DNA of 64,000 bases from Antarcticirhabdus aurantiaca (GTDB lineage Bacteria; Pseudomonadota; Alphaproteobacteria; Rhizobiales; Rhizobiaceae). Each line of letters starts with the position of its first letter. The stretch's first letter is position 1. Location: the NCBI RefSeq assembly GCF_009765365.1, contig NZ_VTOM01000021.1:53364-117363 (forward strand). The letters are read 5' to 3'. A model generated the notes under the pieces. The model was not told the origin of the DNA. It saw nothing but the letters and a program-made list of their open reading frames with translations, and made no database searches. Both the position numbers and the translations under genes were made by a program. This document shows, piece after piece, positions 18,827 through 28,071 of the stretch.

Positions 18827-20179
18827 ATGACGAAACGGGGGAAGGCCGGTGCCGGCCGCATGGGGCTCGCCGCTGCGCTCTGGGTGGCGGTCTCAAGCCT
18901 TGCCGGCACGACCGCCGAAGCCGCCACGCGCATCGAATGGTGGCACGCCATGACCAACGCCAACGCCGCGCTGGTCGAGAGCCTCGCCGCCGACTTCAAC
19001 GACGCGCAGGACGTCTACCAGGTCGTTCCCGTCTACAAGGGCACCTACGCCGAAACGTTGCAGGCGGGCCTGTCCGCTTTCGCGGCCGGCGAGCCGCCGG
19101 CGATCCTCCAGGTCTTCGACGTCGGCACGGGCGTGATGATGCAGGCCGAAGGGGTCGTGAAGCCGGTCGCCGAGGTGCTGGAGGAGGGCGGTTACGCCTT
19201 CAACGCGTCCCAGTACCTTCCCGCGGTCGTCAGCTATTATTCGCGGCGCGACGGGACGATGCTGTCCTTTCCCTTCAACTCCTCCTCGCCCGTCCTCTAC
19301 GTCAACCGCACCATGCTGGAGGAGGCGGGCCTCGATCCCTCCAAGCCGCCGCGAACCTGGGCGGAGCTCTTCGCCGCCGCCCGCCGCGTCGTCGCGTCCG
19401 GCGTGTCGGACTGCGGCTACACCACGACCTGGCCGGCCTGGATCCACCTGGAGAACTTCGCCGCCTGGAACGACGTGCCCTACGGCACGCGCGAGAACGG
19501 GCTGGCCGGAACCGACGTGAGCCTCCAGATCGACGCGCCGATCTTCGTGCGGCACTTCGAAGAACTGGCCGCTCTCGCCGCCGACGGCGCCTTTCGCTAC
19601 GGCGGGCGCAACGCCGAGGCGCTGAAGCTCTTCACCACCGGCGAGTGCGCCATGCTGACGGAATCGTCCGGCGGCCTCGGCGAGATCGCGCAGTCCAAGG
19701 TCGAGTACGGCATCGGCCAGCTGCCCTACGACGAAACGGCCGAGGGCGCGCCGCAGAACACCTTCCCGGGCGGCGCGAGCCTTTGGGTGCTGAACGGCCG
19801 GCCGGAAGCCGAGTACAAGGGCGTCGCCGAGTTCTTCCACTACCTGTCCTCGACCGAGACGCAGGCGCGTCTCCACCAGGAGTCGGGCTACCTGCCGGTG
19901 ACGATGGCGGCCTACGAGACCTCGATGGAATCGGGCTTCTACGAGGAGAACCCGGGCCGGCGAATCGCCATCATGCAGATGATGCGCCGCGAACCGACGG
20001 CGAACTCGCGCGGCGTGCGCCTGCCCAACCTTCCCGAGGTCCGCGAGATCGAGAGCGAGGAGATCGAGGCGCTCCTGGCGGGCCGCAAGACGCCGGCGCA
20101 GGCGCTCCACGACGCTGCCGAGCGCGGCGACGCGGCGATCGCCGCGGCCAATGTCCGGGCGGAAGCGGCGCGTCCCTGA
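18827..20179 (+). CDS. ugpB: Sn-glycerol-3-phosphate ABC transporter substrate-binding protein
   Basis: A 450-residue periplasmic binding protein of the UgpB branch. A signal peptide covers about residues 1-32 (basic start, GLAAALWVAVSSLAG, cleavage near AEA-ATR). The mature part opens with IEWWHAMTN and continues VVPVYKGTYAETLQAG, ILQVFDVGTGVMM and FPFNSSSPVLYVN, which are characteristic of UgpB. It binds glycerol-3-phosphate or glycerophosphodiesters for import. The permeases UgpA and UgpE and the ATPase UgpC are not adjacent, so it is either an orphan or part of a split system. GGAGG is placed 9 nt before the ATG. Confidence 0.9.
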   Translation: MTKRGKAGAGRMGLAAALWVAVSSLAGTTAEAATRIEWWHAMTNANAALVESLAADFNDAQDVYQVVPVYKGTYAETLQAGLSAFAAGEPPAILQVFDVGTGVMMQAEGVVKPVAEVLEEGGYAFNASQYLPAVVSYYSRRDGTMLSFPFNSSSPVLYVNRTMLEEAGLDPSKPPRTWAELFAAARRVVASGVSDCGYTTTWPAWIHLENFAAWNDVPYGTRENGLAGTDVSLQIDAPIFVRHFEELAALAADGAFRYGGRNAEALKLFTTGECAMLTESSGGLGEIAQSKVEYGIGQLPYDETAEGAPQNTFPGGASLWVLNGRPEAEYKGVAEFFHYLSSTETQARLHQESGYLPVTMAAYETSMESGFYEENPGRRIAIMQMMRREPTANSRGVRLPNLPEVREIESEEIEALLAGRKTPAQALHDAAERGDAAIAAANVRAEAARP

Positions 20180-20315
20180 CGGGTTCGGGCGCGTCGATGC
20201 AACCGGAGCTTCATCGGTGCTCGCCATCGTGCCCGCGACGGGCTAGGACTTCGGGATTGGAGAGGCCGCGCCCGGCTGGGCACCCCGACGCGGCCCCCGC
20301 TCCGGAGGATAACAA

Positions 20316-20795
20316 GTGACCGTCGCGTTTCGCCGTCTCGTTCTGCCCGCCGCCCTCGTGCTCGGCCTCGCCGTTGTGCCCGCGCTCGCCCAGTCTCCCG
20401 CTCCGTCGGCCTCGTCCGATGCGGCCGCCCCGCCCGTCGCCGCCGGCAAGGGCGACGAGCCCGGCATGATCGCCGGCCTGTGCGGGGTGCAGATGAAGAG
20501 CATGACCCCGCTCGCCTGCAAATGCCTTTCCGAGCGCGCGATGATCGACCTGTCGGCGCCCCAACGCGACTACCTCGTCGCCACCGCCGTTTCGCCCCCC
20601 GTCGCCGACCGCATGCTGGCGGACGGGCGCGTCGGCCGCGGCGACCAGGAGATCATCTTCACCTTCCTGGACCGGACGTCCGACGCCTGCGCCAGCGGCA
20701 TCTTCGTCGCCCCCGCGGCCCCCACACCCACACCCACACCCACACCCACACCCGCCGCGCCTTCGGCCTCGCCCGCGCCGCCGGCCGGCAACTGA
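20316..20795 (+). CDS. Small secreted protein with a Pro-Thr repeat tail
   Basis: A 159-residue protein with a clear Sec signal peptide (RRLVLPAALVLGLAVVPALA, cleavage near residue 26). The mature region is Ala/Pro-rich, then a compact segment with four cysteines (GLCGVQ, LACKCLSE, DACASG) that could form two disulfides. The C-terminus is a (Pro-Thr)5 repeat followed by Ala-Pro-Ser-rich sequence typical of wall- or membrane-spanning linkers. No family is recognised. The GTG start has GGAGG 8 nt upstream. It is probably periplasmic. Confidence 0.7.
   Translation: MTVAFRRLVLPAALVLGLAVVPALAQSPAPSASSDAAAPPVAAGKGDEPGMIAGLCGVQMKSMTPLACKCLSERAMIDLSAPQRDYLVATAVSPPVADRMLADGRVGRGDQEIIFTFLDRTSDACASGIFVAPAAPTPTPTPTPTPAAPSASPAPPAGN
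20721..20753 (+). repeat. CCCACA hexanucleotide microsatellite
   Basis: Five perfect tandem CCCACA units plus CCC, in frame within the secreted protein at 20316-20795, encoding alternating Pro and Thr. Copy-number change would alter linker length without shifting the frame. Confidence 0.9.
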
Positions 20796-20834
20796 CGAAC
20801 CGGACGCCGCTTCGATGATCCGCCCCGTCCGCCC

Positions 20835-22034
20835 ATGGTGAAACGCGCGATCGGCCGGCTGGCCGCGACGGGACGGGGCGGCTGGCGGCGGGGCTGGTTC
20901 GGGATGAAGCGGCGGCTGCGGCTGCTCGGCGAGCCGATGATCCTGCCCTTCACCGGCCATGCCACGCCGCGGATGCTGTGGCTGAAGGGGCGGGTCCTGG
21001 AGGACGAGGGCGTCGTCGGCGCGCCGCCGCCGCGCTCCACCGCCGCCGAGCTCTGGCGCACCTTCCTGCGCTACGAGACGGACGAGATCGCCGGCGCCCG
21101 CGTCGCCTACGAGGGGGCGGGGACGAGCGGCACCTTCACCGTGGCCGACGACGGCTACTTCCAGCTCCGCCTGCCGAACCCGGACCTGTCGGCCGCGCGC
21201 GACGGCTGGATGTCGATCGAGCTGACGCTTCTCGACGCGCCCGGCTATCGCCTCCCGGCGGAGCCGGTGCGGGCCGTCGCGCGGGTCCGCGTGCCCGGCC
21301 CCGCGGCGCGCTTCGTGGTCGTCTCGGACATCGACGACACGATCATGCATACCGGCGCCGAGGAGATGCTGCGCAACTGGCGCATCGTCATCTCCAACTC
21401 GCCGCAGACCCGCGTCGCCTTTCCCGGCGTGCCCGAATTCTACCGGGCGCTGGCGGACGGGCCGGACGGCGTGCCCGACGCCAACCCGATCTTCTACGTC
21501 TCCTCCAGTCCCTGGAACCTTTACGACCTCGTGGAGGGCTTCCTCCACTTCAAGGGCATCCCGAAGGGCCCAATCTTTCTGCGCAACCTGTCGCGCGACT
21601 GGATCGACTGGCTGCGCCGGCGCCATTCCGCCCACAAGGAGCCGGCGATCCGCGACCTTCTCGCCGCCTATCCCGACATGCCCTTCGTCCTGATCGGCGA
21701 CAGCGGCCAGCGCGACGCGGAGATCTACGCCCGGCTCGCCGCCGAGCACCCCGGTCGCATCCGTGCCGTCCACATCCACGAGGTGCGCCCCGTCGGTGCC
21801 GGCCGCGACGTCGAGGAGCACCTCGCCCGGATCGACGCGCTCGGCATCCCGGCGACGCTCGGCGCGACGCTGGCGAGCGCCGCCGATTGCGCCGAGGCCC
21901 TCGGCCTCGTCGCGGCGGGATCGGCCGAGCGCGTGCGCCGCGCCATGGCGGCCCGCGCGGAGGTGCCGGCCGGGCGGGACGCGGGCGTCGCGATGGCCGC
22001 GGCCGACGAGGCGAAGGCCGGTCCGAGCCGCTGA
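20835..22034 (+). CDS. App1 family phosphatidate phosphatase-like protein (DUF2183)
   Basis: A 399-residue protein. The C-terminal half has the App1/DUF2183 catalytic core: VVSDIDDTIMHTG, a HAD-like DxDxT motif with the nucleophile Asp and acid/base Asp, FYVSSSPWNLYD as the second HAD motif, LRNLSRDW, a Lys in HKEPAIRDLL and FVLIGDSGQRDAEIY as the last acidic motif. The N-terminal half (residues about 1-150) is a beta-rich accessory region. Yeast App1 dephosphorylates phosphatidate; bacterial members are assumed to act on lipid phosphates but are little tested. There is no signal peptide. The gene is 39 nt after the small secreted protein. Confidence 0.85.
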   Translation: MVKRAIGRLAATGRGGWRRGWFGMKRRLRLLGEPMILPFTGHATPRMLWLKGRVLEDEGVVGAPPPRSTAAELWRTFLRYETDEIAGARVAYEGAGTSGTFTVADDGYFQLRLPNPDLSAARDGWMSIELTLLDAPGYRLPAEPVRAVARVRVPGPAARFVVVSDIDDTIMHTGAEEMLRNWRIVISNSPQTRVAFPGVPEFYRALADGPDGVPDANPIFYVSSSPWNLYDLVEGFLHFKGIPKGPIFLRNLSRDWIDWLRRRHSAHKEPAIRDLLAAYPDMPFVLIGDSGQRDAEIYARLAAEHPGRIRAVHIHEVRPVGAGRDVEEHLARIDALGIPATLGATLASAADCAEALGLVAAGSAERVRRAMAARAEVPAGRDAGVAMAAADEAKAGPSR

Positions 22035-22238
22035 CGGGCCGAGGTCCCGCGACAAATTCGAAACGATCGTTCTTTCAAACGATTCGAGGCGGCGGCGCGG
22101 CATTCTTGGCGGTTGGCGTTTGCGCGCCGCACCATTATGTTCCGAACGATTCCAAACAAGGAGCGTGTTGGAAGGCCGCCAGCGGCCGTGCCGACGCGCC
22201 CCGATCATCTGGTCATCTGGGCACCGGGACGCAAAAGC

Positions 22239-23018
22239 ATGGTCGAGCTCACCCTGCCGAAGAATTCGAGGGTCACCAAAGGCAAGGTGTGGCCGAAGCC
22301 GGACGGCGCCAAGAACGTGCGCGAGTTCGGCATCTATCGCTGGTCGCCGGACGACGGCGAGAACCCGCGCGTCGACACCTTCTTTGTCGACCTCGACGAT
22401 TGCGGGCCGATGGTGCTCGACGCCCTTCTCTGGATCAAGAACAACGTCGATTCGACGCTCACGCTGCGCCGCTCCTGCCGCGAAGGCATCTGCGGCTCCT
22501 GCGCGATGAACATCGACGGCTCGAACACGCTCGCCTGCACGATGGGCATGGACGAGATCAAGGGGGCGGTGAAGGTCTACCCGCTGCCGCACATGCCGGT
22601 CATCAAGGACCTCGTGCCGGACCTCACGCTGCCCTACGCGCAGCTGCGCTCGATCGAGCCCTGGCTGAAGACCGAGACGCCCGAGCCGGAGAAGGAGTGG
22701 CGCCAGAGCCACGAGGACCGCGAGAAGCTCGACGGCCTCTACGAATGCATCCTGTGCTTCTGCTGCCAGACCTCCTGCCCCTCCTATTGGTGGAACGGCG
22801 AGCGCTATCTCGGGCCGGCGGTGCTGCTCCAGGCCTATCGCTGGATCATCGATTCGCGCGACGAAGCGACGGGCGACCGGCTGGACGGGCTGGAGGATCC
22901 CTTCAAGCTTTATCGCTGCCACACCATCATGAACTGCACGCAGACCTGCCCGAAGGGCCTGAACCCGGCGAAGGCCATCGCCGAGATCAAGAAGATGATG
23001 GTCGAGCGCCGCGTCTGA
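22239..23018 (+). CDS. sdhB: Succinate dehydrogenase iron-sulfur subunit
   Basis: A 259-residue SdhB with all cluster ligands. The [2Fe-2S] cluster uses Cys80, Cys85, Cys88 and Cys100 ([10 protein letters not shown]...LAC), the [4Fe-4S] motif is [12 protein letters not shown], and the [3Fe-4S] motif is [14 protein letters not shown]. It passes electrons from SdhA to ubiquinone in complex II on the cytoplasmic face of the membrane. The start ATG 22239 gives the family length; a longer in-frame opening has atypical composition. SdhC, SdhD and SdhA are not upstream, where an App1-like gene lies, nor downstream. Confidence 0.97.
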   Translation: MVELTLPKNSRVTKGKVWPKPDGAKNVREFGIYRWSPDDGENPRVDTFFVDLDDCGPMVLDALLWIKNNVDSTLTLRRSCREGICGSCAMNIDGSNTLACTMGMDEIKGAVKVYPLPHMPVIKDLVPDLTLPYAQLRSIEPWLKTETPEPEKEWRQSHEDREKLDGLYECILCFCCQTSCPSYWWNGERYLGPAVLLQAYRWIIDSRDEATGDRLDGLEDPFKLYRCHTIMNCTQTCPKGLNPAKAIAEIKKMMVERRV

Positions 23019-23063
23019 CGCGCCTCGACGCCGCGGCGGGCGCGCGTCCCGCCGCCCCGCCCG

Positions 23064-25304
23064 TCAGTTGGTCAGGCTGACGGGCTTGTGCTCGATCTCG
23101 GCATTGGTTTCGAGCATCACCACGACCTCGCCCGGCTCCGTCACCCAGCGCTCCCCGTCATGGAAGGCGAAGTCCGCGAGCGTCAGCTCGAAGCGGATCT
23201 GCGCCGATTCGCCGGGCTCGAGCGCGACGCGCCGGAAGCCCTTCAGCGAGCGCACGGGCCGGGTGCGGCTCGCCACGGGATCGCGGACATAGAGCTGGAC
23301 GACCTCGGCGCCGGCGCGCGTGCCGGTGTTGGTGAGCCGCGCGCTGATCTCGATGCGGTCGGTCAGGCGCGGCGGCACCACGATGTCGCTGAGGGCGAAG
23401 CGCGTGTAGCTGAGGCCGTGGCCGAAGGGAAACAGCGCCTCGTTGCGCGTTTCGCGGTAGCGCGCGCGGTAGTCCTGGACCCCGTCGGCGGAGGCGGGAC
23501 GCCCGGTCGGCTTGTGGTCGTAGAAGTAGGGCTGCTGGCCGCTCTCGCGCGGAAAGCTGACGACGAGCTTGGCGGACGGGTTCACGGCGCCGAACAGGAC
23601 GTCGGCGATGGCGTAGCCCGCCTGCGAGCCGAGGAACCAGGTGGCGAGGATCGCCGGCGCGTCGCGCACGGCGCCTTTCAACGCGAGCGCGCGACCGTGC
23701 CGCAGAAGGACGATCACCGGCTTGCCCGTGGCGGCGACGGCGTCGGCGAGCGCCTGCTGCGGCTCGGGCAGGACGATGTCCGTGCGCGACTGCGCCTCGC
23801 CCGACATCCACTGCGCCTCGCCGACTGCGAGGAGAACGAGGTCGGCCGCCTTCGCCGCCTCGACCGCCGCCTCGATGCCCTCCGGGACCGGCGCCTCGAT
23901 GCCCGATCCGCGAACGACGTCGACGGCGAGCCCTCGCGCGCGAAGCCCGTCCGCGATCGACACGTTGAGCTTCGGGTCGGCCATGAAGGCCCAGGTCCCG
24001 ACGACGTTGTCGCGATCGTCGCCGAAGGGGCCGATCAGGGCGATCCGGCCGGGATCGGGCTTGAGCGGCAGGAGATCGCCCTCGTTGCGCAGGAGCACGA
24101 TCGAGCGCGCCCCGGCCTCGCGCGAGAGCGCCTGGAGGGCGGGCGTCGCGACGCGGCTCGTCTCCGCTGCCTCGTCGATCGAGCGGAAGGGATCGTCGAA
24201 GAGGCCGACCGCCTCCTTGAGCTGGAGGACGCGCCGCACGGCTTCGTCGAGCCGGGCGAGCGGCACCTCGCCGCTCGCCACGAGGTCGGGCAGCCAGCGA
24301 TTGTAGAGGTCGGACTGCATGGACATGTCCATGCCGGCGAGAAAGGCCTTCTTCGCCGCGTCCCGGCCGTTCTCGGCATAGCCGTGGGCGACAAGCTCCT
24401 CGTCGGCCGAGTAGTCGCCGACCACGAGACCGGAGAATCCCCATTCCTCGCGCAGGATGCCGGTGAGGAGCCGCCGGCTCCCCGAGGCCGGCACGCCCTC
24501 GACGTCGTTGAAGGCCGACATGATCGTCGCGACGCCCGCCCCGATCGCCGCCTGGAAGGGCGGCAGGTGCGTTTCGCGTAGGGTTTCCTCGGAAATGTCG
24601 ACGGTGTTGTAGTCCATGCCGCCCGACACCGCGCCGTAGGCGGCGAAATGCTTGGCGCAGGCGGCAAGGCTCGTCGGGGCCCGAAGCGAGCGGCCCTGGA
24701 AGCCGCGGACGCGGGCCGCCGCGAGGATCGAGCCGAGATGCACGTCCTCGCCCGATCCTTCCGCGACGCGGCCCCAGCGCTGGTCGCGGGCGACGTCCAC
24801 CATCGGCGCGAAGGTCCAGTGGATCCCGAGCGCGCTCGCTTCCGTCGCCGCCGCGCGGGCCGTGCGCTCGGCGAGTTCGGGATCGAAGGCGCAGGCCTCG
24901 GCGACGGGAAGGGGGAAGATCGTCTTCAGCCCGTGGATCACGTCGGCCGCGAAGATCAGCGGGATCTTCAGGCGCGAGCCCTCCACGGCCGCCCGTTGCG
25001 CTTCGCGCGCCCCGGCGACGCCGACGCCGTTGAACAGCATGCCGATCTCGCCGCGGCGGATGCGGGCGAGCTGCTCGCGCGCGCCGCCCTCGGGCAGGTT
25101 CGGGTTGAAGGCGATCCCGCTCGGCCGGATCTGGTCGGAGAAGCAGGACAGCTGGCCCGCCTTCTCGGCCGGCGTCATCGCGGCGATCAGCGCTTCGATC
25201 CGGTCCGAGCGGGCGAAGGCCGAAGCGGAGGGTGGCGAAAGAACGAGTCCGGCCAGGGCGGCTGCGGCCTTGAGGACGTCGCGGCGAGGCAGGTGACGAA
25301 CCAT
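23064..25304 (-). CDS. bglX: Tat-exported GH3 beta-glucosidase
   Basis: A 746-residue glycoside hydrolase family 3 enzyme. The N-terminus RRDVLKAAAALAGLVLS has the twin-arginine pattern with cleavage near ASA-FA, so it is likely exported folded to the periplasm. Then follow the TIM-barrel domain (FAADVIHGLKTIFP, KHFAAYGA, the nucleophile Asp297 in LVVGDYSADEE), the (alpha/beta)6 sandwich domain (MSGEAQSRTDI) and a C-terminal fibronectin-III-like domain (RLTNTGTRAGAEVVQLYV). It should release glucose from beta-glucosides or short beta-glucans. Converges on sdhB; no partner genes. Confidence 0.93.
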   Translation of the reverse strand: MVRHLPRRDVLKAAAALAGLVLSPPSASAFARSDRIEALIAAMTPAEKAGQLSCFSDQIRPSGIAFNPNLPEGGAREQLARIRRGEIGMLFNGVGVAGAREAQRAAVEGSRLKIPLIFAADVIHGLKTIFPLPVAEACAFDPELAERTARAAATEASALGIHWTFAPMVDVARDQRWGRVAEGSGEDVHLGSILAAARVRGFQGRSLRAPTSLAACAKHFAAYGAVSGGMDYNTVDISEETLRETHLPPFQAAIGAGVATIMSAFNDVEGVPASGSRRLLTGILREEWGFSGLVVGDYSADEELVAHGYAENGRDAAKKAFLAGMDMSMQSDLYNRWLPDLVASGEVPLARLDEAVRRVLQLKEAVGLFDDPFRSIDEAAETSRVATPALQALSREAGARSIVLLRNEGDLLPLKPDPGRIALIGPFGDDRDNVVGTWAFMADPKLNVSIADGLRARGLAVDVVRGSGIEAPVPEGIEAAVEAAKAADLVLLAVGEAQWMSGEAQSRTDIVLPEPQQALADAVAATGKPVIVLLRHGRALALKGAVRDAPAILATWFLGSQAGYAIADVLFGAVNPSAKLVVSFPRESGQQPYFYDHKPTGRPASADGVQDYRARYRETRNEALFPFGHGLSYTRFALSDIVVPPRLTDRIEISARLTNTGTRAGAEVVQLYVRDPVASRTRPVRSLKGFRRVALEPGESAQIRFELTLADFAFHDGERWVTEPGEVVVMLETNAEIEHKPVSLTN

Positions 25305-25403
25305 GGCGGCTCCTGCGTTGCGTGTCGCGGTGCCGACATCCTCCCGTTCGGCGCCGCGGCCGACCTATCGCGGCGCAGCGCGGAAGGAAAGGGGGGATGT
25401 TCG

Positions 25404-25763
25404 TCAGCCGGCCCGGCGGGGCGGCAGCAGCCGGCCGATCGCGCGGCTCAGCGCGACCGCCAGGAACAGGCCGAGACCCGCGCCGGCCAGCTTTCCGCCG
25501 AGGTCGATCCAGCGCGCGTGCCGGTCCGGCAGGACGAGCTGCAGGGCTTCCAGGGCGCAGGCCGCGCCTGCGAGGAAGAGGGCGAGGCGCAGCGGCCGGC
25601 GCGGATAGGCGAGGCCGAGAAGCAGGGCGAGCAGCGCGAAGGCGCCGACATGCTCGAGACCGGTGCTGGCGATGTGCGGGCGCAGGCCGATCGGCGACAG
25701 CGTCGCGAAGGCGATGAAGCCAAGACCGCCCCAGCCCAGGATCGCAGATGTCATGCCAATCAT
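25404..25763 (-). CDS. VanZ-like small membrane protein
   Basis: A 119-residue hydrophobic protein with about four transmembrane helices. It opens MIGMTSAILGWGG and contains LSPIGLRPH, LEHVGAFALLALLLGLAYPRR, EALQLVLPDRHARWIDLGGKLAGAGLG. The GLEH-x3-F and R-x-x-D-x-x-x-x-x-x-G patterns fit the VanZ family. The function of VanZ-like proteins outside teicoplanin resistance is unknown. It is divergent from jetA and lies 99 nt from the GH3 start. Confidence 0.7.
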   Translation of the reverse strand: MIGMTSAILGWGGLGFIAFATLSPIGLRPHIASTGLEHVGAFALLALLLGLAYPRRPLRLALFLAGAACALEALQLVLPDRHARWIDLGGKLAGAGLGLFLAVALSRAIGRLLPPRRAG

Positions 25764-25833
25764 CCGTCGCACGACCGGGCCGCTCGCAGCCGGCCGTTCG
25801 ATCCGAGCCGGCGCCTTCGGCAATGCAGCACGG

Positions 25834-25862
25834 TTGAACGGAAAGGGTTGAGTTTGTATGAA
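25834..25862 (+). promoter_or_regulatory. Candidate sigma-70 promoter of jetABC
   Basis: TTGAAC (25834-25839) and TATGAA (25857-25862) are separated by 17 nt, each matching four of six consensus bases. The pair lies 48 nt before the jetA ATG in a locally less GC-rich stretch. AGGAG at about 25902 is the ribosome-binding site. Confidence 0.45.
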
Positions 25863-25910
25863 GACGGCCTGTCCGCGGGCCCGCCGCCCGGCCGCCCGAT
25901 CAGGAGCCGA

Positions 25911-27317
25911 ATGCCGCTTTTCGACGTTCTTCCGCCCGACCTGTTCAAGCCCCTCGCAGCGTCGTCGCGGCGGCTCTATGCCGACCTGCTTCTTCATCTC
26001 TACCACCGCACCTTCGAGCTCTCGGCCGAGGCGCCTCGGCGCGCCGACGTCATGCGCGAGATCGGCGACTTCGCCCAGCGCTGGGAGGAGGCGAACGGGC
26101 CGGGCGCGGCCGGCGACGAGTTGCGCGGCACGCCAGCCGAGCGGGCGCGGGCGCTCTACGGCCGGCTCCTGGAGACCGGCTGGCTCGCCGAGCACCGCGA
26201 CCGCTACGTCCGCCTCGTCGACCTCGATCCCGACGCGAGCGGCCTTCTCCACCTCCTGTCGCAGATCGAGCGCGGCGAGACGCGCTCATACGGCGGGGCG
26301 GTGCTGGGCGTCCTGTCGGGGCTGGAGAGCGCCGCGGGCAACCCGCGCGAGCGATCGGAGAACCTCGCCAACGCGCTCTCCGGCGCCACCGACTTCATGG
26401 CGCACATGCGCACGGTCGCCGCCTCGCTGCGCAAGGTGGAGGAGCGGATCCTGCGCCAGCAGTCGCTGCGCGACATGTTCCGCCACTTCTTCGAGGACTT
26501 CGTCGAGCGGCACCTGATCCGCGACTACAAGACCCTCCACACCAAGGACAATCCGTTCCGCTTCCGCGCCGCGATCATCCGCCAGGCGAACCGCATGGCC
26601 GAGGACCACGAGCTCCTGAGCGAGCTCGGCGAGGCCGCGACGCGCGAGGGCCGCGTGTCCGATCCCGTGACCGGGCGCCAGCGGGCGCGCGAGTCGCTCG
26701 CGCAGATCGTCGCCGTGTTCGAGGCGACGGAGGAGCACCTCGCCGCCATCGAGGCGACGGTGGCGCGCATCGAGCGGCGCATCGTCAACACCGCCCGCTA
26801 CATGGACCGCGTGACGCGGCGCACCGAGGTCGGCATCGCCGAGGCGATCCAGGCGCTGGCGCGGCTGTCCGACGAGGTCGTGGACGTGCGCCCGGCGCTG
26901 GTGCTGCGCGGCCTGCCGCTCGGCCCCGCCCACATCCCGGCGCCCCGCCGCGAGAAGCTGCCGGTCCCGCCCGGCATCGTGCGCGAGGTGTCGCGCGATC
27001 CCGCCACCATCCTCTACGCCCGCGCCAAGGAGGAGTACGTGCGGCGCACGCGCGTCACCGCCCCGGCGCTCAGCGCCTTCGTGGACAAGGCGCTGGCGGG
27101 GCGCGAGGCGGTGCGCGGCAGCGAGATCCCCGTCGCCAGCGTCGACGACTTCGTCGCCTTCCAGCGCCTGCGCGAACTGCCCTCGATCTTCGGCGGCGCC
27201 CTCATGCGGACCTATTCGATCGAGATGCTGCCCGAGCGCTGCACCAATCCCTGGATCTCGTGCCAGGACTTCGTGATCCGCCGCCGGCCCAAGGAGAAAC
27301 GCGCCGATGCAGCGTGA
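25911..27317 (+). CDS. jetA: Wadjet JetA family protein (MksF/MukF-like kleisin subunit)
   Basis: A 468-residue protein of the JetA family. It opens MPLFDVLPPDLFKPLA and LYADLLLHLYHRTFE, a winged-helix start typical of JetA and MksF kleisins. The middle is helical (VEERILRQQSLRDMFRHFFEDFVERHLIRDYK), and the C-terminus is a second folded domain. In Wadjet and MksBEF complexes the kleisin links the two SMC heads and carries the MksE-like subunit. AGGAG precedes the ATG. It overlaps jetB by 11 nt, and jetC follows. The genes form a complete condensin core; the family's usual fourth gene, jetD, is not next to them. Confidence 0.87.
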   Translation: MPLFDVLPPDLFKPLAASSRRLYADLLLHLYHRTFELSAEAPRRADVMREIGDFAQRWEEANGPGAAGDELRGTPAERARALYGRLLETGWLAEHRDRYVRLVDLDPDASGLLHLLSQIERGETRSYGGAVLGVLSGLESAAGNPRERSENLANALSGATDFMAHMRTVAASLRKVEERILRQQSLRDMFRHFFEDFVERHLIRDYKTLHTKDNPFRFRAAIIRQANRMAEDHELLSELGEAATREGRVSDPVTGRQRARESLAQIVAVFEATEEHLAAIEATVARIERRIVNTARYMDRVTRRTEVGIAEAIQALARLSDEVVDVRPALVLRGLPLGPAHIPAPRREKLPVPPGIVREVSRDPATILYARAKEEYVRRTRVTAPALSAFVDKALAGREAVRGSEIPVASVDDFVAFQRLRELPSIFGGALMRTYSIEMLPERCTNPWISCQDFVIRRRPKEKRADAA

Positions 27318-27984
27318 AACCGACGAGTTCCGCGACATCGTCGAGGGCGACTGGAAGGGCGGCCACGTCGCCGGCCGCCGCCCCTCGGCCGACGAGATGA
27401 CCCGCACGCTGCAGGTGCTGCTGACGCGCCAGTGCGTCTACGCCCACACGCCGGGCCTGGGGCGCACCTACGAGATCCTGCGGGCCTACCCGACCTTCTT
27501 CTCGCGCTATTTCGGCACGCTCGGCTACGAGCTGGTGATCTCGGCCCGCGACCAGATGGTGGCGCTCGCCGTGCCGCCGGGCGAGGCGCGCTACGACAGC
27601 GTCTACGAGCGCCTGAGGAAAGACGAGACGATCGTGCTCCTGGCACTGCGCCTCCTGTGGGAGGAGGGCATCCGCGAGCACAATGTCGGGGAGGCCGGCA
27701 CCGTCGAGACGACCACCGGCGACCTCGTCGACCGGATCGGCGTGCTGACGGGCGGGGCGCCCCCCGACGAGAACCGGCTCGCCGACATCATGCGCCTGTT
27801 CCAGCGCCACGGCGCGGCGCGCGTCGGCGCGCGCGATCCCGTCCGGCGCGTGTCGCAGCTCGCCATCCTGCCGGGCGTCGCGATCCTCGTGCCCGACGCC
27901 TATGTCGAGGACATCCTTCTCTGGGCCGCCTCGCCGGGCGCCGCCGAAGCCGCGCTGGCGAAAGGCGCGGCGGACGCCGCCTGA
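27307..27984 (+). CDS. jetB: JetB, DUF4194 protein (MksE-like kite subunit)
   Basis: A 225-residue DUF4194 protein. Features are QVLLTRQCVYAHTPGLGRTYEIL, FFSRYFGTLGYEL, LRKDETIVLLALRLLWEEG and FQRHGAARVG, consistent with tandem winged helices of MksE/JetB kite proteins that bind the kleisin. AAGGAG precedes the ATG, which lies inside the end of jetA, so translation is coupled. It needs JetA and JetC to act. No catalytic residues are expected. An 87-nt gap separates it from jetC. Confidence 0.87.
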   Translation: MQRETDEFRDIVEGDWKGGHVAGRRPSADEMTRTLQVLLTRQCVYAHTPGLGRTYEILRAYPTFFSRYFGTLGYELVISARDQMVALAVPPGEARYDSVYERLRKDETIVLLALRLLWEEGIREHNVGEAGTVETTTGDLVDRIGVLTGGAPPDENRLADIMRLFQRHGAARVGARDPVRRVSQLAILPGVAILVPDAYVEDILLWAASPGAAEAALAKGAADAA

Positions 27985-28071
27985 GCCGCGCCGCCCCCTT
28001 CTCTCCGAGCCGCCCCGGCCGCGGGCGCGACGCGCGACACCGTTCGCGCCGCTTCTTGGGACCATGACCGC

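Noticed and set aside
20721..20753. Possible CRISPR or phase-variation repeat
   Set aside because: It is a hexanucleotide microsatellite inside a gene, with no spacers, and the unit length cannot shift the frame.
22113..22238. Longer N-terminus for SdhB starting at 22113
   Set aside because: The 42 extra residues are unlike SdhB and ATG 22239 gives the standard 259-residue protein.
25305..25403. Small gene between the GH3 and VanZ-like genes
   Set aside because: The available frames are short, Arg-rich and continue across the neighbours; no ribosome-binding site or motif supports them.
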